Shown: positions 35,282 through 45,180, counted from the stretch's first letter. The stretch: 64,000 nt of DNA from Neisseria flavescens (GCF_005221285.1 NZ_CP039886.1:248001-312000), one strand, 5' to 3'. A program made the numbers and translations. Notes: generated by a model from the letters alone, not told the origin.

Positions 35282-35776
35282 TCAGTCTGACAGTTTGGCA
35301 AATTTATCCCAATTTGCCTGAACGTACGCTGCCGCAGTTTCCAAGTCTTCGTCGGCAACGTCATAATAATCGCCGTCAAGCTCTTCAAAATCGGGAAAAG
35401 CTTTGCGGATTTCGTCGAAATCCCTTTGTTCGTCTGCCATTTTTTCAATGGCTTCGCCGTGTTTTTCGTACAGGGCTTTGGCTTTGTCTAAGATTTTCGG
35501 TATCGGTTTGATGCGCCAGCGGCGTAGGCTGTCGGCAACCGGATTGCCGAAGATATATTCTCCGTATCCTGAAGCGATAAGCTGTACGAAGCCGCCTTCT
35601 TGAACCTGGCTGTCGAGGTAGCAAAGGGCTGTCAATGTATGTTGTTCGTCGTTGAGGCCGGACATGTCTTCATCGCCTGCCTGTTCGGTGTAGTCCAAAT
35701 AGGCTGCGCTGAGTGTATAAAGAAATGAAGCGGAATCGGAAGTATCGAAATCTTGAAGGCGGAGCAGGGTAGTCAT
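35282..35776 (-). CDS. DNA-mimic protein DMP19
   Basis: A strongly acidic 164-residue protein that fits Neisseria DMP19 (DUF4375). The GGFVQLIASGYGEYIF segment is the family core, and Asp/Glu clusters fill the C-terminal half (DFEELDGDYYDVADEDLE). In N. meningitidis DMP19 mimics DNA and blocks a Neisseria transcription factor (NHTF) from its operator. The start is either the ATG at 35776 or at 35782. Convergent with the M48 gene. Confidence 0.8.
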   Translation of the reverse strand: MTTLLRLQDFDTSDSASFLYTLSAAYLDYTEQAGDEDMSGLNDEQHTLTALCYLDSQVQEGGFVQLIASGYGEYIFGNPVADSLRRWRIKPIPKILDKAKALYEKHGEAIEKMADEQRDFDEIRKAFPDFEELDGDYYDVADEDLETAAAYVQANWDKFAKLSD

Positions 35777-35889
35777 AATCATCAAAGGCCGTCTGAAAAA
35801 AGTGATTATATAATGTTTTCAGTCTGAACCTGGCGGCCGTTTTGCTTTACAATATCGGAAGATAAGAAAACATAGTGAGGAACCAAACC

Positions 35890-36087
35890 ATGAGTACACA
35901 GTCTGAAAAAAACGTTGTAGTCATCAAGCCGCAGGATTTGCCGCTGCATTGCTCCGGCCCTAATCATGAAACATGGAACGGCCATCCGCGTGTGTTCTTG
36001 CCGATTCAGTCCAACAGTGAGATTGAATGCCCGTATTGCGGCACTTATTACCGTCTTGATGGCGAGATTCCGCATCACCATTACTGA
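35890..36087 (+). CDS. zinc-finger domain protein (zf-CHCC)
   Basis: A 65-residue protein with the zf-CHCC pattern: LHCSGPNHETWNGHPR, then IECPYCGTYYRL. The family resembles the NDUFS6-type zinc domain and is widespread in proteobacteria with unknown bacterial function. The ATG at 35890 is chosen over the in-frame start at 35875. A small lipoprotein gene follows 3 bases later, so the two are likely one transcript. Confidence 0.85.
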   Translation: MSTQSEKNVVVIKPQDLPLHCSGPNHETWNGHPRVFLPIQSNSEIECPYCGTYYRLDGEIPHHHY

Positions 36088-36090
36088 TCT

Positions 36091-36447
36091 ATGCCTATGT
36101 TGAACAAAATCATCTGCGCTTTGTGCGTGAGTTTGTGCGTTGCGTGCGGCTCGTATAAGGCTGTGCTCCCTGACGCGCCGTTACCTGTCATTGCACAGGC
36201 GCAGACGTATTCTGTCCGTTATCAATCTGTACAAGGCCGGACGATTACTGCAATTTATATCAACAGCCACAGCCCGATGATGGTTGAGTTGCGTGAAGGC
36301 AATACGGTTGAGAAACTGGTGCAAGTCCGCTTGCGGAGTCAGGGCGTTGAGTACGCCAATCCAAGCTCGCGTTGGCAGATTGGCGATGGGTTTGCCGTAT
36401 TGATTCGCGGAGGGAAAGAAGTTGTATTTAAAGAAATTGTGGAATAG
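36091..36447 (+). CDS. hypothetical lipoprotein
   Basis: A 118-residue precursor with lipobox CVAC near residue 19 (LCVACGSYKA). The mature part is beta-rich (TYSVRYQSVQGRTITAIYIN, VRLRSQGVEYANPSSRW). I do not recognise a family; the size resembles MliC-type inhibitors, but the cysteine pattern of those is absent. The start may be 36091 or the ATG at 36097. It is likely co-transcribed with the zinc-finger gene. Confidence 0.7.
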   Translation: MPMLNKIICALCVSLCVACGSYKAVLPDAPLPVIAQAQTYSVRYQSVQGRTITAIYINSHSPMMVELREGNTVEKLVQVRLRSQGVEYANPSSRWQIGDGFAVLIRGGKEVVFKEIVE

Positions 36448-36453
36448 GGCGGT

Positions 36454-37488
36454 TTAGCCTTTAGCCAAATATTTGATTAAAGGTTTGGGCAAACCATAAT
36501 CCGCCAAATGTTCCGATGATACCCAAAGGCCGTCTGAAAGATGTTCAGACGGCCTTTGTTGCGTCTGAAAAGGGGTAATCATCAATAAGCGGTGGGTCAG
36601 GCGGTGGGTAAACATGGTTTGTTCTTCAAGGCCGTCTGAAACAATGCCGAAGCGTTCGGCGTAAGCATACAAATCGTCTAATTTTTCAAAACAGGGTACG
36701 CAATACAGACCGCCCCAAATGCCTTTGGCGGGGCGTTTTTCCAGCAAGATTGCGCCGTTTCGGTTGCGGACAATCAGCCAGTAAAGCGGCAGGGTTTGCA
36801 CTTCGGGGGCGGTTTTTTTGCGCGGCAGCTCGGCGATGCGGTTTTGCTTTTTCGCTTCGCAGATGTCCGCCATCGGGCATTGATGGCACAAGGGTTTTGT
36901 CCGTTTGCACACGGTTGCGCCCAAGTCCATCAAACCTTGCGTGTAGGCGGGCATATCGGCGTTTTCAGACGGCAGCAGGCTTTCGGCAAGCACCCAAAGC
37001 GAGTTTTCAAATTTTTTGTCCTGCGGATTGCCGTCGCGGGCGAACACGCGGCAGAGTACGCGTTTGACGTTGCCGTCCAAAATGGTTTCGCGTCGGTTGA
37101 AAGCAAAGGCAGAAATGGCGGCGGCGGTGCTTCTGCCTACGCCGCAGAGGGTTTCCAAGTCTTTGCGTTCCGATGGAAACGTGCCGCCAAATTGTCCGAC
37201 GACTTGTTGCGCGGCTTTGTGCAGGTTGCGCGCGCGGCTGTAATAGCCCAAGCCCGCCCACAATGACAACACTTCGTCTTGCGGCGCGGCGGCAAGTGCC
37301 TGTACGGTTGGGAATTTTTCCAAGAAACGCGGATAGTAGTCCAACACGGCGGCGACTTGCGTCTGCTGGAGCATGATTTCGGAAAGCCAGACGGAATAAG
37401 GGTCTTTGACCTGCCAAGGCAAGTCGTGACGGCCATGCTGCCGTTGCCAATCGATGAGTCGTTGAGAGAAGGATGAGGATGTGTTCAT
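36454..37488 (-). CDS. mutY: A/G-specific adenine glycosylase
   Basis: Removes adenine mispaired with 8-oxoguanine. The 344 residues hold the helix-hairpin-helix LCGVGRSTAAAI, catalytic Asp in ILDGNVKRVL, the 4Fe-4S ligands CKRTKPLCHQCPMADIC and a C-terminal NUDIX-like domain for 8-oxoG recognition. Two uptake sequences form an inverted pair inside the C-terminal coding region (36524-36556), common in Neisseria DNA repair genes. Confidence 0.96.
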   Translation of the reverse strand: MNTSSSFSQRLIDWQRQHGRHDLPWQVKDPYSVWLSEIMLQQTQVAAVLDYYPRFLEKFPTVQALAAAPQDEVLSLWAGLGYYSRARNLHKAAQQVVGQFGGTFPSERKDLETLCGVGRSTAAAISAFAFNRRETILDGNVKRVLCRVFARDGNPQDKKFENSLWVLAESLLPSENADMPAYTQGLMDLGATVCKRTKPLCHQCPMADICEAKKQNRIAELPRKKTAPEVQTLPLYWLIVRNRNGAILLEKRPAKGIWGGLYCVPCFEKLDDLYAYAERFGIVSDGLEEQTMFTHRLTHRLLMITPFQTQQRPSEHLSDGLWVSSEHLADYGLPKPLIKYLAKG

Positions 37489-37650
37489 TAATATTTACTT
37501 TTTAATTATTTATTTTTAAAACAGTATGTTACACTATAACATTCAAAATAATAATCAGGATTGACTTATCTAGTGTAGGGGTATATAAATATAGTTAACG
37601 TGGATTTACGCTGTATTGTTAAAATTTATTAACCAATCAAGGAGATTCAC

Positions 37651-38691
37651 ATGAAAGCAATGGTTTATCATGGCGCAAACGACATTCGTTTCGAAGAAAA
37701 ACCCCGCCCTCAAATTATCGATCCGACCGATGCAGTCGTCAAAATCGTCAAAACCACGATTTGCGGTACCGACTTGGGTATTTGGAAAGGCAAAAACCCC
37801 GAAGTTGCCAACGGTCGTATTCTCGGTCATGAGGGTATCGGTATTGTAGAAGAAGTCGGCGAGGCTGTAAAAAACATCAAAGTCGGCGATAAAGTCATTA
37901 TTTCATGCGTCAGCAAATGCTGCACTTGCGACAACTGCAAAATCCAACTTTATTCACACTGCCGCAACGGCGGTTGGATTTTGGGCTACATGATCGACGG
38001 CACGCAAGCCGAATACGTCCGCACGCCTTATGCCGATAACAGCCTCGTGCCGCTGCCCGACAACGTCAACGAAGAAGTCGCTCTGCTGTTGAGCGACGCT
38101 TTGCCGACCGCCCACGAAATCGGCGTGCAATACGGCGATGTAAAACCCGGCGATACCGTCTTTATCGCCGGTGCCGGCCCTGTCGGTATGTCCGCCCTGT
38201 TGACCGCGCAACTGTACAGCCCTGCCGCCATCATCGTTTGCGATATGGACGAAAACCGTTTGAAACTGGCGAAAGAATTGGGTGCGACCCATACCATTAA
38301 TCCTGCTTCCGGCGACGTATCCAAACAAGTCTTTGCCATCGTCGGCGAAGACGGCGTGGATTGCGCCATCGAAGCGGTCGGTATCCCTGCGACTTGGAAT
38401 ATGTGCCAAGACATCGTGAAACCCGGCGGTCATATCGCCGTTGTCGGCGTACACGGTCAATCCGTTGATTTCAAACTGGAAAAATTGTGGATTAAAAACC
38501 TTGCCATCACTACCGGCCTGGTAAATGCCAATACCACCGAAATGCTGATGAAAGCCATTTCCAGCAGCTCGGTAGATTACACCAAAATGATGACCCACCA
38601 TTTCAAATTCAGCGAATTGGAAAAAGCTTACGATGTATTCAAACACGCTGCTGAAAACCAAGCCATGAAAGTGGTTTTGGAAGCGGATTGA
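37651..38691 (+). CDS. zinc-dependent alcohol dehydrogenase
   Basis: A 346-residue medium-chain dehydrogenase. It shows catalytic zinc ligands CGTD and GHEGIG, the structural zinc motif CCTCDNCKIQLYSHC, and the NAD fold motif GAGPVGMS. By length and motifs it is in the AdhA/propanol-preferring or butanediol-dehydrogenase-like group; the substrate cannot be set from sequence. A good ribosome site, CAAGGAGATTCAC, precedes the ATG at 37651. It is divergent from mutY, with its own 160-base promoter region. Confidence 0.9.
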   Translation: MKAMVYHGANDIRFEEKPRPQIIDPTDAVVKIVKTTICGTDLGIWKGKNPEVANGRILGHEGIGIVEEVGEAVKNIKVGDKVIISCVSKCCTCDNCKIQLYSHCRNGGWILGYMIDGTQAEYVRTPYADNSLVPLPDNVNEEVALLLSDALPTAHEIGVQYGDVKPGDTVFIAGAGPVGMSALLTAQLYSPAAIIVCDMDENRLKLAKELGATHTINPASGDVSKQVFAIVGEDGVDCAIEAVGIPATWNMCQDIVKPGGHIAVVGVHGQSVDFKLEKLWIKNLAITTGLVNANTTEMLMKAISSSSVDYTKMMTHHFKFSELEKAYDVFKHAAENQAMKVVLEAD

Positions 38692-38718
38692 TTTGAAAAT
38701 CGCTTAATATGCCCTTAA

Positions 38719-38753
38719 TTAAAGGCCGTCTGAACATTCAGACGGCCTTTTTG
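38719..38753. terminator. bidirectional uptake-sequence terminator between adh and trmA
   Basis: Inverted AGG-type uptake sequences between convergent genes with A and T runs on either side. Confidence 0.85.
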
Positions 38754-38760
38754 TATGGTT

Positions 38761-39843
38761 TTATTTTTTCTTCAACCAAACGCCGCTTTCGATATGGTGG
38801 GTAAATGGGAATTGGTCGAACAGGGCGGCGCGTTCGATGGTATGGGTTTGACAGAGTGTGTCGAGGTTGGCACGCAGGGTCTCAGGATTGCAGGAAATAT
38901 AGAGGACGTTGTCGAATTGGGCAACCAATTTGAGCGTCTCATCATCAACACCGGCGCGTGGAGGATCAACGAAAATGGTTGAAAAATCATAGTTTTTCAA
39001 GTCGATGCCTTGTTCTTGCAGGCGGCGGAATTCACGGTTTTGCGTGTAGGCCTCGGTAAATTCTTCAGCAGACAGGCGGGCGATTTTGAGGTTGGTAATT
39101 TGGTTGGCTTCAATATTCCATTGGGCGGCATTGACGGAAGTTTTGGAAACTTCGGTCGCCAACACTTGATTGAAATGTTGCGAAAGCGGCAGGGTGAAAT
39201 TGCCGTTGCCGCAGTACAGCTCAAGCAGGTCTTTGCCTAAGTTTTGCGCAGCATCACACGCCCAAGTCAGCATTTTCTGGCACACTTGGGCATTGGGTTG
39301 GGTAAAGCTGCCCTCGATTTGACGATAGCGGAAGGTTTTGCCGTTGACTTCCAATGCTTCGGTCACAAAATCTTGGCTCAATACGATTTTTTGTCCGCGG
39401 CTGCGGCCGATGATGTGGATGCCCAAATTGTGCGCCAACTCTTGCGCGGCTTGTTGCCATGCTTCGTTCAGCTTCTTGTGGTAAATCATGGTAACCAACA
39501 TTTCGCCGCTTAAAGTGGATAAAAATTCGACGGCGTACCAGCGGTTTTTCAGCTCGGGATGATTGGATGCAGCTTCAATCAATTTTGGCATCAAGGCATT
39601 GACGGATTCGGACGCGGCAGGAAATTGGTCGCAACGGATCAGGCTTGCCCCGCTTGCCTTTTGCCCGCGTTCAAACATGGCGTAAAACATTTCGCCGCCT
39701 TCATGCCAGATGCGGAACTCGGCGCGCATTCTGTAATGCTGTTCTGGAGATTCAAAGACTTCGATTTCAGGGCAATCCAGTCCTTGGAAAAGTTGCTGAA
39801 GATATTGCTTTTTGTCGGCTAGTTGTTGCTGGTAGGCAGTCAT
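38761..39843 (-). CDS. trmA: tRNA (uracil-5-)-methyltransferase
   Basis: Makes m5U54 in the T-loop of tRNA. The 360 residues include SFTQPNAQV, the SAM motif LLELYCGNGNFTLPL, VDPPRAGVD and the catalytic Cys in ISCNPETL. Normal length for TrmA and no TRAM domain or cluster cysteines at the N-terminus, so it is not RlmD or RlmC. Confidence 0.95.
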   Translation of the reverse strand: MTAYQQQLADKKQYLQQLFQGLDCPEIEVFESPEQHYRMRAEFRIWHEGGEMFYAMFERGQKASGASLIRCDQFPAASESVNALMPKLIEAASNHPELKNRWYAVEFLSTLSGEMLVTMIYHKKLNEAWQQAAQELAHNLGIHIIGRSRGQKIVLSQDFVTEALEVNGKTFRYRQIEGSFTQPNAQVCQKMLTWACDAAQNLGKDLLELYCGNGNFTLPLSQHFNQVLATEVSKTSVNAAQWNIEANQITNLKIARLSAEEFTEAYTQNREFRRLQEQGIDLKNYDFSTIFVDPPRAGVDDETLKLVAQFDNVLYISCNPETLRANLDTLCQTHTIERAALFDQFPFTHHIESGVWLKKK

Positions 39844-39897
39844 TGGGGCAATCTTTCGGAAAATAATGGCGAATTATAATATAGTTGGCGCAAAGAT

Positions 39898-39938
39898 ACG
39901 AAAGGCCGTCTGAAACATCGGTTTCAGACGGCCTTTGA
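39898..39938 (-). terminator. uptake-sequence terminator after pta
   Basis: Inverted AGG-type uptake sequences, flanked by A and T runs, 23 bases past pta in the minus direction. Confidence 0.8.
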
Positions 39939-39960
39939 TTTTAACGCATCAGCTTGTCAA

Positions 39961-41463
39961 TCAGCCTTGCATTTGTTTGGCTTGAACGGCAGTCAGGGCG
40001 ATGGTGAATACGATGTCTTCAATCAATGCGCCGCGGGACAAGTCGTTAACCGGTTTGCGCAAACCTTGCAACAACGGGCCTACGCTCAGGACGTTGGCAC
40101 TGCGTTGTACGGCTTTGTAAGTACAGTTGCCGGTATTGAGGTCTGGGAAAACCAAAACGGTTGCTTGACCGGCAACAGCGCTGCCCGGGGCTTTGGTTTG
40201 ACCGATAGATGGAACGGTAGCCGCATCGTATTGCAACGGACCTTCAATGGCCAAATCAGGGCGTTTTTCATTAGCCAGTTTGGTTGCTTCGATCACTGCA
40301 TCGACATCAGGGCCGCTGCCTGAGTTGATGGTAGAGTAGGAAATCATGGCTACTTTTGGATCGATACCGAAAGCTTTGGCGCTGTCGGCAGATTGGATAG
40401 CAATGTCGGCCAGTTGTTCAGGCGTTGGGTTTGGATTAACCGCGCAGTCGGCAAATGCCAATACTTGGTTAGGCAGCAACATGAAGAATACGCTGGATAC
40501 GAGGCTTGCACCCGGAGCGGTTTTAATCAGTTGCAGGGCAGGGCGGATGGTGTTGGCAGTAGTGTGGACTGCGCCGGAAACCAAACCGTCTACGTCGTTT
40601 TGAGCCATCATCATGGTACCGAGTACAACGGTATCTTGCAGCTGTTTGCGTGCATCTTCAGGAGTCAGGCCTTTGGATTTGCGTAATTCGCACATTGGCT
40701 CGACGTATTGCTCAACCAAAGAAGCAGGATCGATGATTTCCAAAGAATCAGGCAGGGAGATGCCACGCTCTTTAGCTACGGCTTCAACTTCTTCGCGGGT
40801 AGCCAATAGTACGCAACGGGCGATGCCTTTTTCGTGGCAGATGGCGGCAGCGGCGACGGTGCGCGGTTCTGCGCCTTCAGGCAGAACGATGCGCATATCG
40901 GCTTTGCGGGCAAAATCGATCAGGTTGTAACGGAATTGGGCTGGAGACAGGCGTTTGGCTTCGCGTTTGGCCAAAGCGGATACGTCTTTCAGTTTGTCGC
41001 TGGAGCCGAAGAAAGTCAGGCCGGTTTGCTCGGCAACTTGTGCGCCCAAAGCAGCGGCTGCGCCGTCAATGATGAAACCTTCCAATAAGCCTGGAGAGTT
41101 GGTATAGAGCTGTTTGGCAAGATTCAATTGTTGGGTGACGGCAGCGGCATCAGTGTTGTCGGATTTCAGTGCCAACACAACACCGGCATCTACAGACAGC
41201 GCCAATTCGACGTTTTTGCCTGCCAAGAACAATTTGTCCGCATCAGGAGTGATGCCTTCGATAACGAGATTGTCTGCATTCAATGCTGCAACTTTACCGA
41301 CAAGCGCGTCAAACCAGTCGTCGCTCTTGCCTTGAGCCAACAGGGCTTCTGTAGTGGAGTCAACGGCTTGGAAAACTTGCGCATTCAATGCTGCTGCAAA
41401 TGCTTTTGCCGCTGCATCGGCGCTCAGGCCGGCGGATACCGGTGCGATCAGGATTTTTGCCAT
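39961..41463 (-). CDS. pta: phosphate acetyltransferase
   Basis: Interconverts acetyl-CoA and acetyl phosphate. The 500 residues have a degenerate N-terminal P-loop/DRTGG-like part and a complete C-terminal PTA domain (MRIVLPEGAEPRTV at about 216, then GSGPDVDAV and PDLNTGN). Shorter than the 714-residue enteric enzyme but normal for Neisseria. The ATG at 41463 (MAKILIAPV) follows AGAGAGGACAC. No ackA is adjacent. Confidence 0.94.
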   Translation of the reverse strand: MAKILIAPVSAGLSADAAAKAFAAALNAQVFQAVDSTTEALLAQGKSDDWFDALVGKVAALNADNLVIEGITPDADKLFLAGKNVELALSVDAGVVLALKSDNTDAAAVTQQLNLAKQLYTNSPGLLEGFIIDGAAAALGAQVAEQTGLTFFGSSDKLKDVSALAKREAKRLSPAQFRYNLIDFARKADMRIVLPEGAEPRTVAAAAICHEKGIARCVLLATREEVEAVAKERGISLPDSLEIIDPASLVEQYVEPMCELRKSKGLTPEDARKQLQDTVVLGTMMMAQNDVDGLVSGAVHTTANTIRPALQLIKTAPGASLVSSVFFMLLPNQVLAFADCAVNPNPTPEQLADIAIQSADSAKAFGIDPKVAMISYSTINSGSGPDVDAVIEATKLANEKRPDLAIEGPLQYDAATVPSIGQTKAPGSAVAGQATVLVFPDLNTGNCTYKAVQRSANVLSVGPLLQGLRKPVNDLSRGALIEDIVFTIALTAVQAKQMQG

Positions 41464-41624
41464 TTTGTGTCCTCTCTTTCGGTGATTGTAGAAGGGTGTT
41501 GCTGTGGCGCAGCTGGTGCTGCATTTTAACACTTCAGGATTGAAGTTTCTTTAATGTATTCACGGTCATATTAACATATGTCATCAGGCCGTCTGAAAAG
41601 TATAAACGCAATGGACCAAATCCA

Positions 41625-42701
41625 TCAATCCCCCATTGCTGCCAAAAGCTCGGCTTGATGCTCGGCAATCAGGGCATTGGTGATTTCTTCCAAATCTCCG
41701 TCCATCACAAAATCCAGCTTGTGCAGGGTGAGGTTGATGCGGTGGTCGGTAATGCGGCCTTGGGGGTAGTTGTAGGTGCGGATGCGTTCGCTGCGGTCGC
41801 CGCTGCCGATCAGGGATTTGCGTTCGGCGGCTTCTTTGGCTTGGGCTTCGCGTTTTTGCGCGTCGTTCAGGCGGGCAGCGAGGACTTTCATCGCCTGTGC
41901 TTTGTTGGCGTGTTGGCTGCGGCCGTCTTGACATTCGACCACCATGCCTGTCGGCAAGTGGGTAATACGGACGGCGGAGTCGGTTTTGTTGATGTGCTGA
42001 CCGCCTGCGCCGGATGCGCGAAAGGTATCGATGCGCAGGTCGGCTGGGTTCAATTCGATGTCTTCCAGTTCGTCCGCTTCGGGCATGACGGCAACGGTGC
42101 AGGCGGAGGTATGGATACGGCCTTGGCTTTCGGTAGCAGGGACGCGTTGCACGCGGTGGCCGCCGGATTCAAATTTCAGACGGCTGTATGCGCCCAAGCC
42201 GATAATGCGGGCGATGACTTCTTTATAGCCGCCCAATTCGCTTTCGTTGGCGGAAACGATTTCAACCTGCCAGCGGTTGCGCTCGGCGTAGCGGCTGTAC
42301 ATACGCAGCAAATCGCCTGCAAACAGCGCGGCTTCGTCGCCGCCGGTACCGGCGCGTACCTCGATAAAGATATTTTTATCGTCGTCGGCATCTTTTGGCA
42401 GCAGCAGTTTTTGCAGTTCGGTATCGAGTTCGTCGATTTTGGCTTTGGCTGCTTCGATTTCTTCGGCGGCAAAGTCTTTCATTTCGGGATCGGACAGCAT
42501 TTCTTCGGCATCCGCCAAGTCGCTTTGCGCCAGCTGATAGTTTTGGAAGACTTCGACGACGGGGGTCAGTTCGGCGTGTTCGCGTGTGAGTTTGCGGTAG
42601 TTGTCCATGTCGGACGTGGCTTCAGGCTGGCCGAGCAGGTGCGTGACTTCTTCCAGTCGGTCGCTGAGTTGTTGTAGTTTTTCTAAGATAGACGGCTTCA
42701 T
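41625..42701 (-). CDS. prfA: peptide chain release factor 1
   Basis: Releases peptides at UAA and UAG. The 358 residues contain the GGQ loop (ASGAGGQHINKTDSAV) and the RF1-type recognition region, and lack the in-frame UGA shift of RF2. The ATG at 42701 begins MKPSILEKLQ. No prmC follows; the prmB paralogue at 57487 is elsewhere. Confidence 0.97.
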   Translation of the reverse strand: MKPSILEKLQQLSDRLEEVTHLLGQPEATSDMDNYRKLTREHAELTPVVEVFQNYQLAQSDLADAEEMLSDPEMKDFAAEEIEAAKAKIDELDTELQKLLLPKDADDDKNIFIEVRAGTGGDEAALFAGDLLRMYSRYAERNRWQVEIVSANESELGGYKEVIARIIGLGAYSRLKFESGGHRVQRVPATESQGRIHTSACTVAVMPEADELEDIELNPADLRIDTFRASGAGGQHINKTDSAVRITHLPTGMVVECQDGRSQHANKAQAMKVLAARLNDAQKREAQAKEAAERKSLIGSGDRSERIRTYNYPQGRITDHRINLTLHKLDFVMDGDLEEITNALIAEHQAELLAAMGD

Positions 42702-42801
42702 AAATTTTCCAAAATACGGATGCCGTCGAGTGGTCTGCAACGGCGAAATAAGGAGTCATTATAATGGGTTTGAATGAAAATTCAAAAAGATATGATTGAT
42801 T

Positions 42802-42847
42802 GGAAAGGCCGTCTGAAACCTGTTTTTGAGTTTCAGACGGCCTTTTT
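42802..42847 (-). terminator. uptake-sequence terminator after the NRAMP-related gene
   Basis: Inverted AGG-type uptake sequences with a loop of about 10 bases and a T run. Confidence 0.8.
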
Positions 42848-42856
42848 CATATGGGC

Positions 42857-44125
42857 TTATTTAGGCGCAGCCAAGATGCCTGTTTGGTTCAGCAGGAACA
42901 AAACGGTAAAGCCTGTCAAATAAATCAAACCGATAATGGCGAGGAAGTTCATGCCCATGGTCAGTTTGTGGCGTTTGTCACCTTTGACGAGGCGGTAGTT
43001 CAACCAAGCGAACACAGGAGCGGCAACGAAGGCAGTAATCATGGCGAATTTGAGCAGCTCTGCCATCGCGCTGTTGAACCAGAAAATTACGGCCAAGCCC
43101 GAGCCTGCAACCCAGACGTTCCAAGCAAACAATTCGACATTGCCGGTTTTGTCTTTGCCGCGCAGCAGGCGTACCGGTTCGGCAATCGCGCGAGCGTAGC
43201 CGTCCACTACGGTAATGGTGGTGCCGTACATGCAGGCAAAGGCAATAAATGCCACCAGCGGACGCGACCATTCGCCGATGGTCACGGCGTACATATTAAT
43301 CAGCTGGCCGACATATTTGCCACCGGCCATTTGTACGGCTTCGCCGTTGCCGTATTGAACATATGCACCCAAGGCCAAGAAGACGACCGCCAACACTGCG
43401 CTGGTGATGTAGCCGACGTTGAAGTCGAAAATACCGTCGCGGTAGCTGGAAGGGTTGATGCGTTGTTTTTCGGTTACCCACAAAGAGTTGATGGCGGAAA
43501 TTTCAATCGGCGCAGGCATCCAGCCCATCAGTGCGATTAAGAAGCCCAAGCCTGCCAGTGTCCATGGGGTAGGCTCGATAAAGTCGGGTTTCATCTGCAT
43601 ACCGCGAGACATGGCCACGGCTGCCGCGGCGACGGTGGCAATGGTCAGGCTGACGATGATGATTTTGGAAACGTTGTCCAATGCTTTATAGCGGCCGCTT
43701 GCCAGAATTAGCAGGCAGGAAACCATGATCAGGGTGGACACTATACCGGTATCGAGAGTCAGTGATGGGATTGCCATTTTGACGATGGCGGCGGTAACGA
43801 TGGCGACCGCGCCGGCATTAATCGTTGCCGATGCAATACATAAAATCAAAAATACCCACAAATAAACGCGGCTTTTTTCGGCATAGCCTTCAATCAGGCT
43901 TTTGCCCGTGTCCAGCGTGTAATGTGCGCTGAAGCGGAAAAAAGGGTATTTGAACAGATTGGTCAGAATGATAATCAGCGCAAGCTGCCAGCCGTAAAGT
44001 GCGCCTGCCTGCGTGGAGGCAATCAGGTGCGATCCGCCAACCGCTGCCGAAGCCATCATGATGCCCGGGCCGAGGGCATTAATTTTGCTCTTCCAAGTAG
44101 AGGAGTGTGTATGTTGTTCTGCCAT
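42857..44125 (-). CDS. NRAMP-related metal transporter family protein
   Basis: A 422-residue protein with about eleven spans and the overall NRAMP pattern. In true NRAMPs span 1 has DPGN and span 6 has MPHN to bind Mn or Fe; here the equivalent places read AVGGSHLIASTQAG and GWMPAPIEIS. The metal site is therefore altered, so the substrate may not be manganese. It matches a bacterial clade annotated as Mn/Fe transporters on distant similarity only. A single gene. Confidence 0.82.
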   Translation of the reverse strand: MAEQHTHSSTWKSKINALGPGIMMASAAVGGSHLIASTQAGALYGWQLALIIILTNLFKYPFFRFSAHYTLDTGKSLIEGYAEKSRVYLWVFLILCIASATINAGAVAIVTAAIVKMAIPSLTLDTGIVSTLIMVSCLLILASGRYKALDNVSKIIIVSLTIATVAAAAVAMSRGMQMKPDFIEPTPWTLAGLGFLIALMGWMPAPIEISAINSLWVTEKQRINPSSYRDGIFDFNVGYITSAVLAVVFLALGAYVQYGNGEAVQMAGGKYVGQLINMYAVTIGEWSRPLVAFIAFACMYGTTITVVDGYARAIAEPVRLLRGKDKTGNVELFAWNVWVAGSGLAVIFWFNSAMAELLKFAMITAFVAAPVFAWLNYRLVKGDKRHKLTMGMNFLAIIGLIYLTGFTVLFLLNQTGILAAPK

Positions 44126-44412
44126 AAGTATTTTCCGCCTGTTTCAGACGGCCTTATTATCAAAAAAAAGCATATTTTAACGTAAATAAAAAGTTTGCCC
44201 AATAATATGCGTAATACTTTTTATCAATCAAGGGGAAAATACGGTTTGAAAAAGCTGAAATAGGGGAATTAGCGATATTTTGTGCCAAAAACATTTTTTC
44301 AGACGGCCTTGTATCGCTTTTTATTCATGAATATGGGGTAGGGAGGGCAGAGTGTGTCGGTTTGGAAACGAAATGGCAGGGCAAGGCTTTTTGATGCCTT
44401 GAAGTCGGTATA

Positions 44413-45180
44413 TCAAGGGGAAGTATGGAGCAGGGAATTCACGTTTTGCTCGGTTATTTCTGCCAGTTGTGCCAGCGATATGCCGCGCAATTCGGCGGCA
44501 ATTTCGGCAATACGTCGGATGTTGGCTGGTGTATTGGTTTCATGGCCGAGCATGAAAGGGCTGTCGGTTTCGAGAACGAAATCCGTGTCGTTTAAAGCTT
44601 CTAAGGCAACGCGGACTTTTTTGGCATTTGGGTTGAGCAGCAGCGATCCTATGCCGATTTTGAAGCCGAGTTTCACCAAAATCCGCGCTTCTTCTACGCT
44701 GCCGGAGAAGGCATGAACGATACCGCCTCGTGTGAAACCGGCGGTTTTGACGGCGGCTGCAATCGCGGCGGTGGCTTTCAGATTATGGATAATGACGCGG
44801 CGGTTGAGGTTTTGGGCGAGGATGAGTTGGCGGATAAAGACGTCGGTTTGTGTGTCGCGTTGTGCTTGGGTTTGCGCTTTGCCATAAAAATCCAAACCGA
44901 TTTCGCCAACCCATGCTTGCGGATGTTGGATCAGTTCGGTTTCTAATTGTTGAAACGCTGTTTCATCAATGCCGTCTGAAAACCACGGATGAATGCCCAA
45001 AGCGATATGGATGTTTTCAGACGGCCTTTCCAACTGCGCAACTGCCTGCCAATCTTTGGGGGAGGTAGCCGGTACGATAAAACGCGCTACGCCGACGGCT
45101 TGCGCTTCGGCAAGTACGGCAGGCAGCGTGTCGGCAATTTTAGGGTCGGCAAGATGGCAGTGGGTGTCGGTGAAAGTCAT
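44413..45180 (-). CDS. tatD: TatD family metal-dependent hydrolase
   Basis: A 255-residue TIM-barrel DNase of the TatD/YcfH type. Metal ligands are visible in DTHCHLADP (6-14), GEIGLDFYGK, IIHNLKA, HAFSGS and ETDSPFML. Family members are 3'-5' exonucleases or RNA repair enzymes; the Neisseria function is not known. It starts 13 bases after the asparaginase gene, so they form an operon. Confidence 0.9.
   Translation of the reverse strand: MTFTDTHCHLADPKIADTLPAVLAEAQAVGVARFIVPATSPKDWQAVAQLERPSENIHIALGIHPWFSDGIDETAFQQLETELIQHPQAWVGEIGLDFYGKAQTQAQRDTQTDVFIRQLILAQNLNRRVIIHNLKATAAIAAAVKTAGFTRGGIVHAFSGSVEEARILVKLGFKIGIGSLLLNPNAKKVRVALEALNDTDFVLETDSPFMLGHETNTPANIRRIAEIAAELRGISLAQLAEITEQNVNSLLHTSP

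Noticed and set aside
41655..42677. 340-codon frame antisense to prfA
   Set aside because: Shadow of prfA with repetitive Phe/Gly content.
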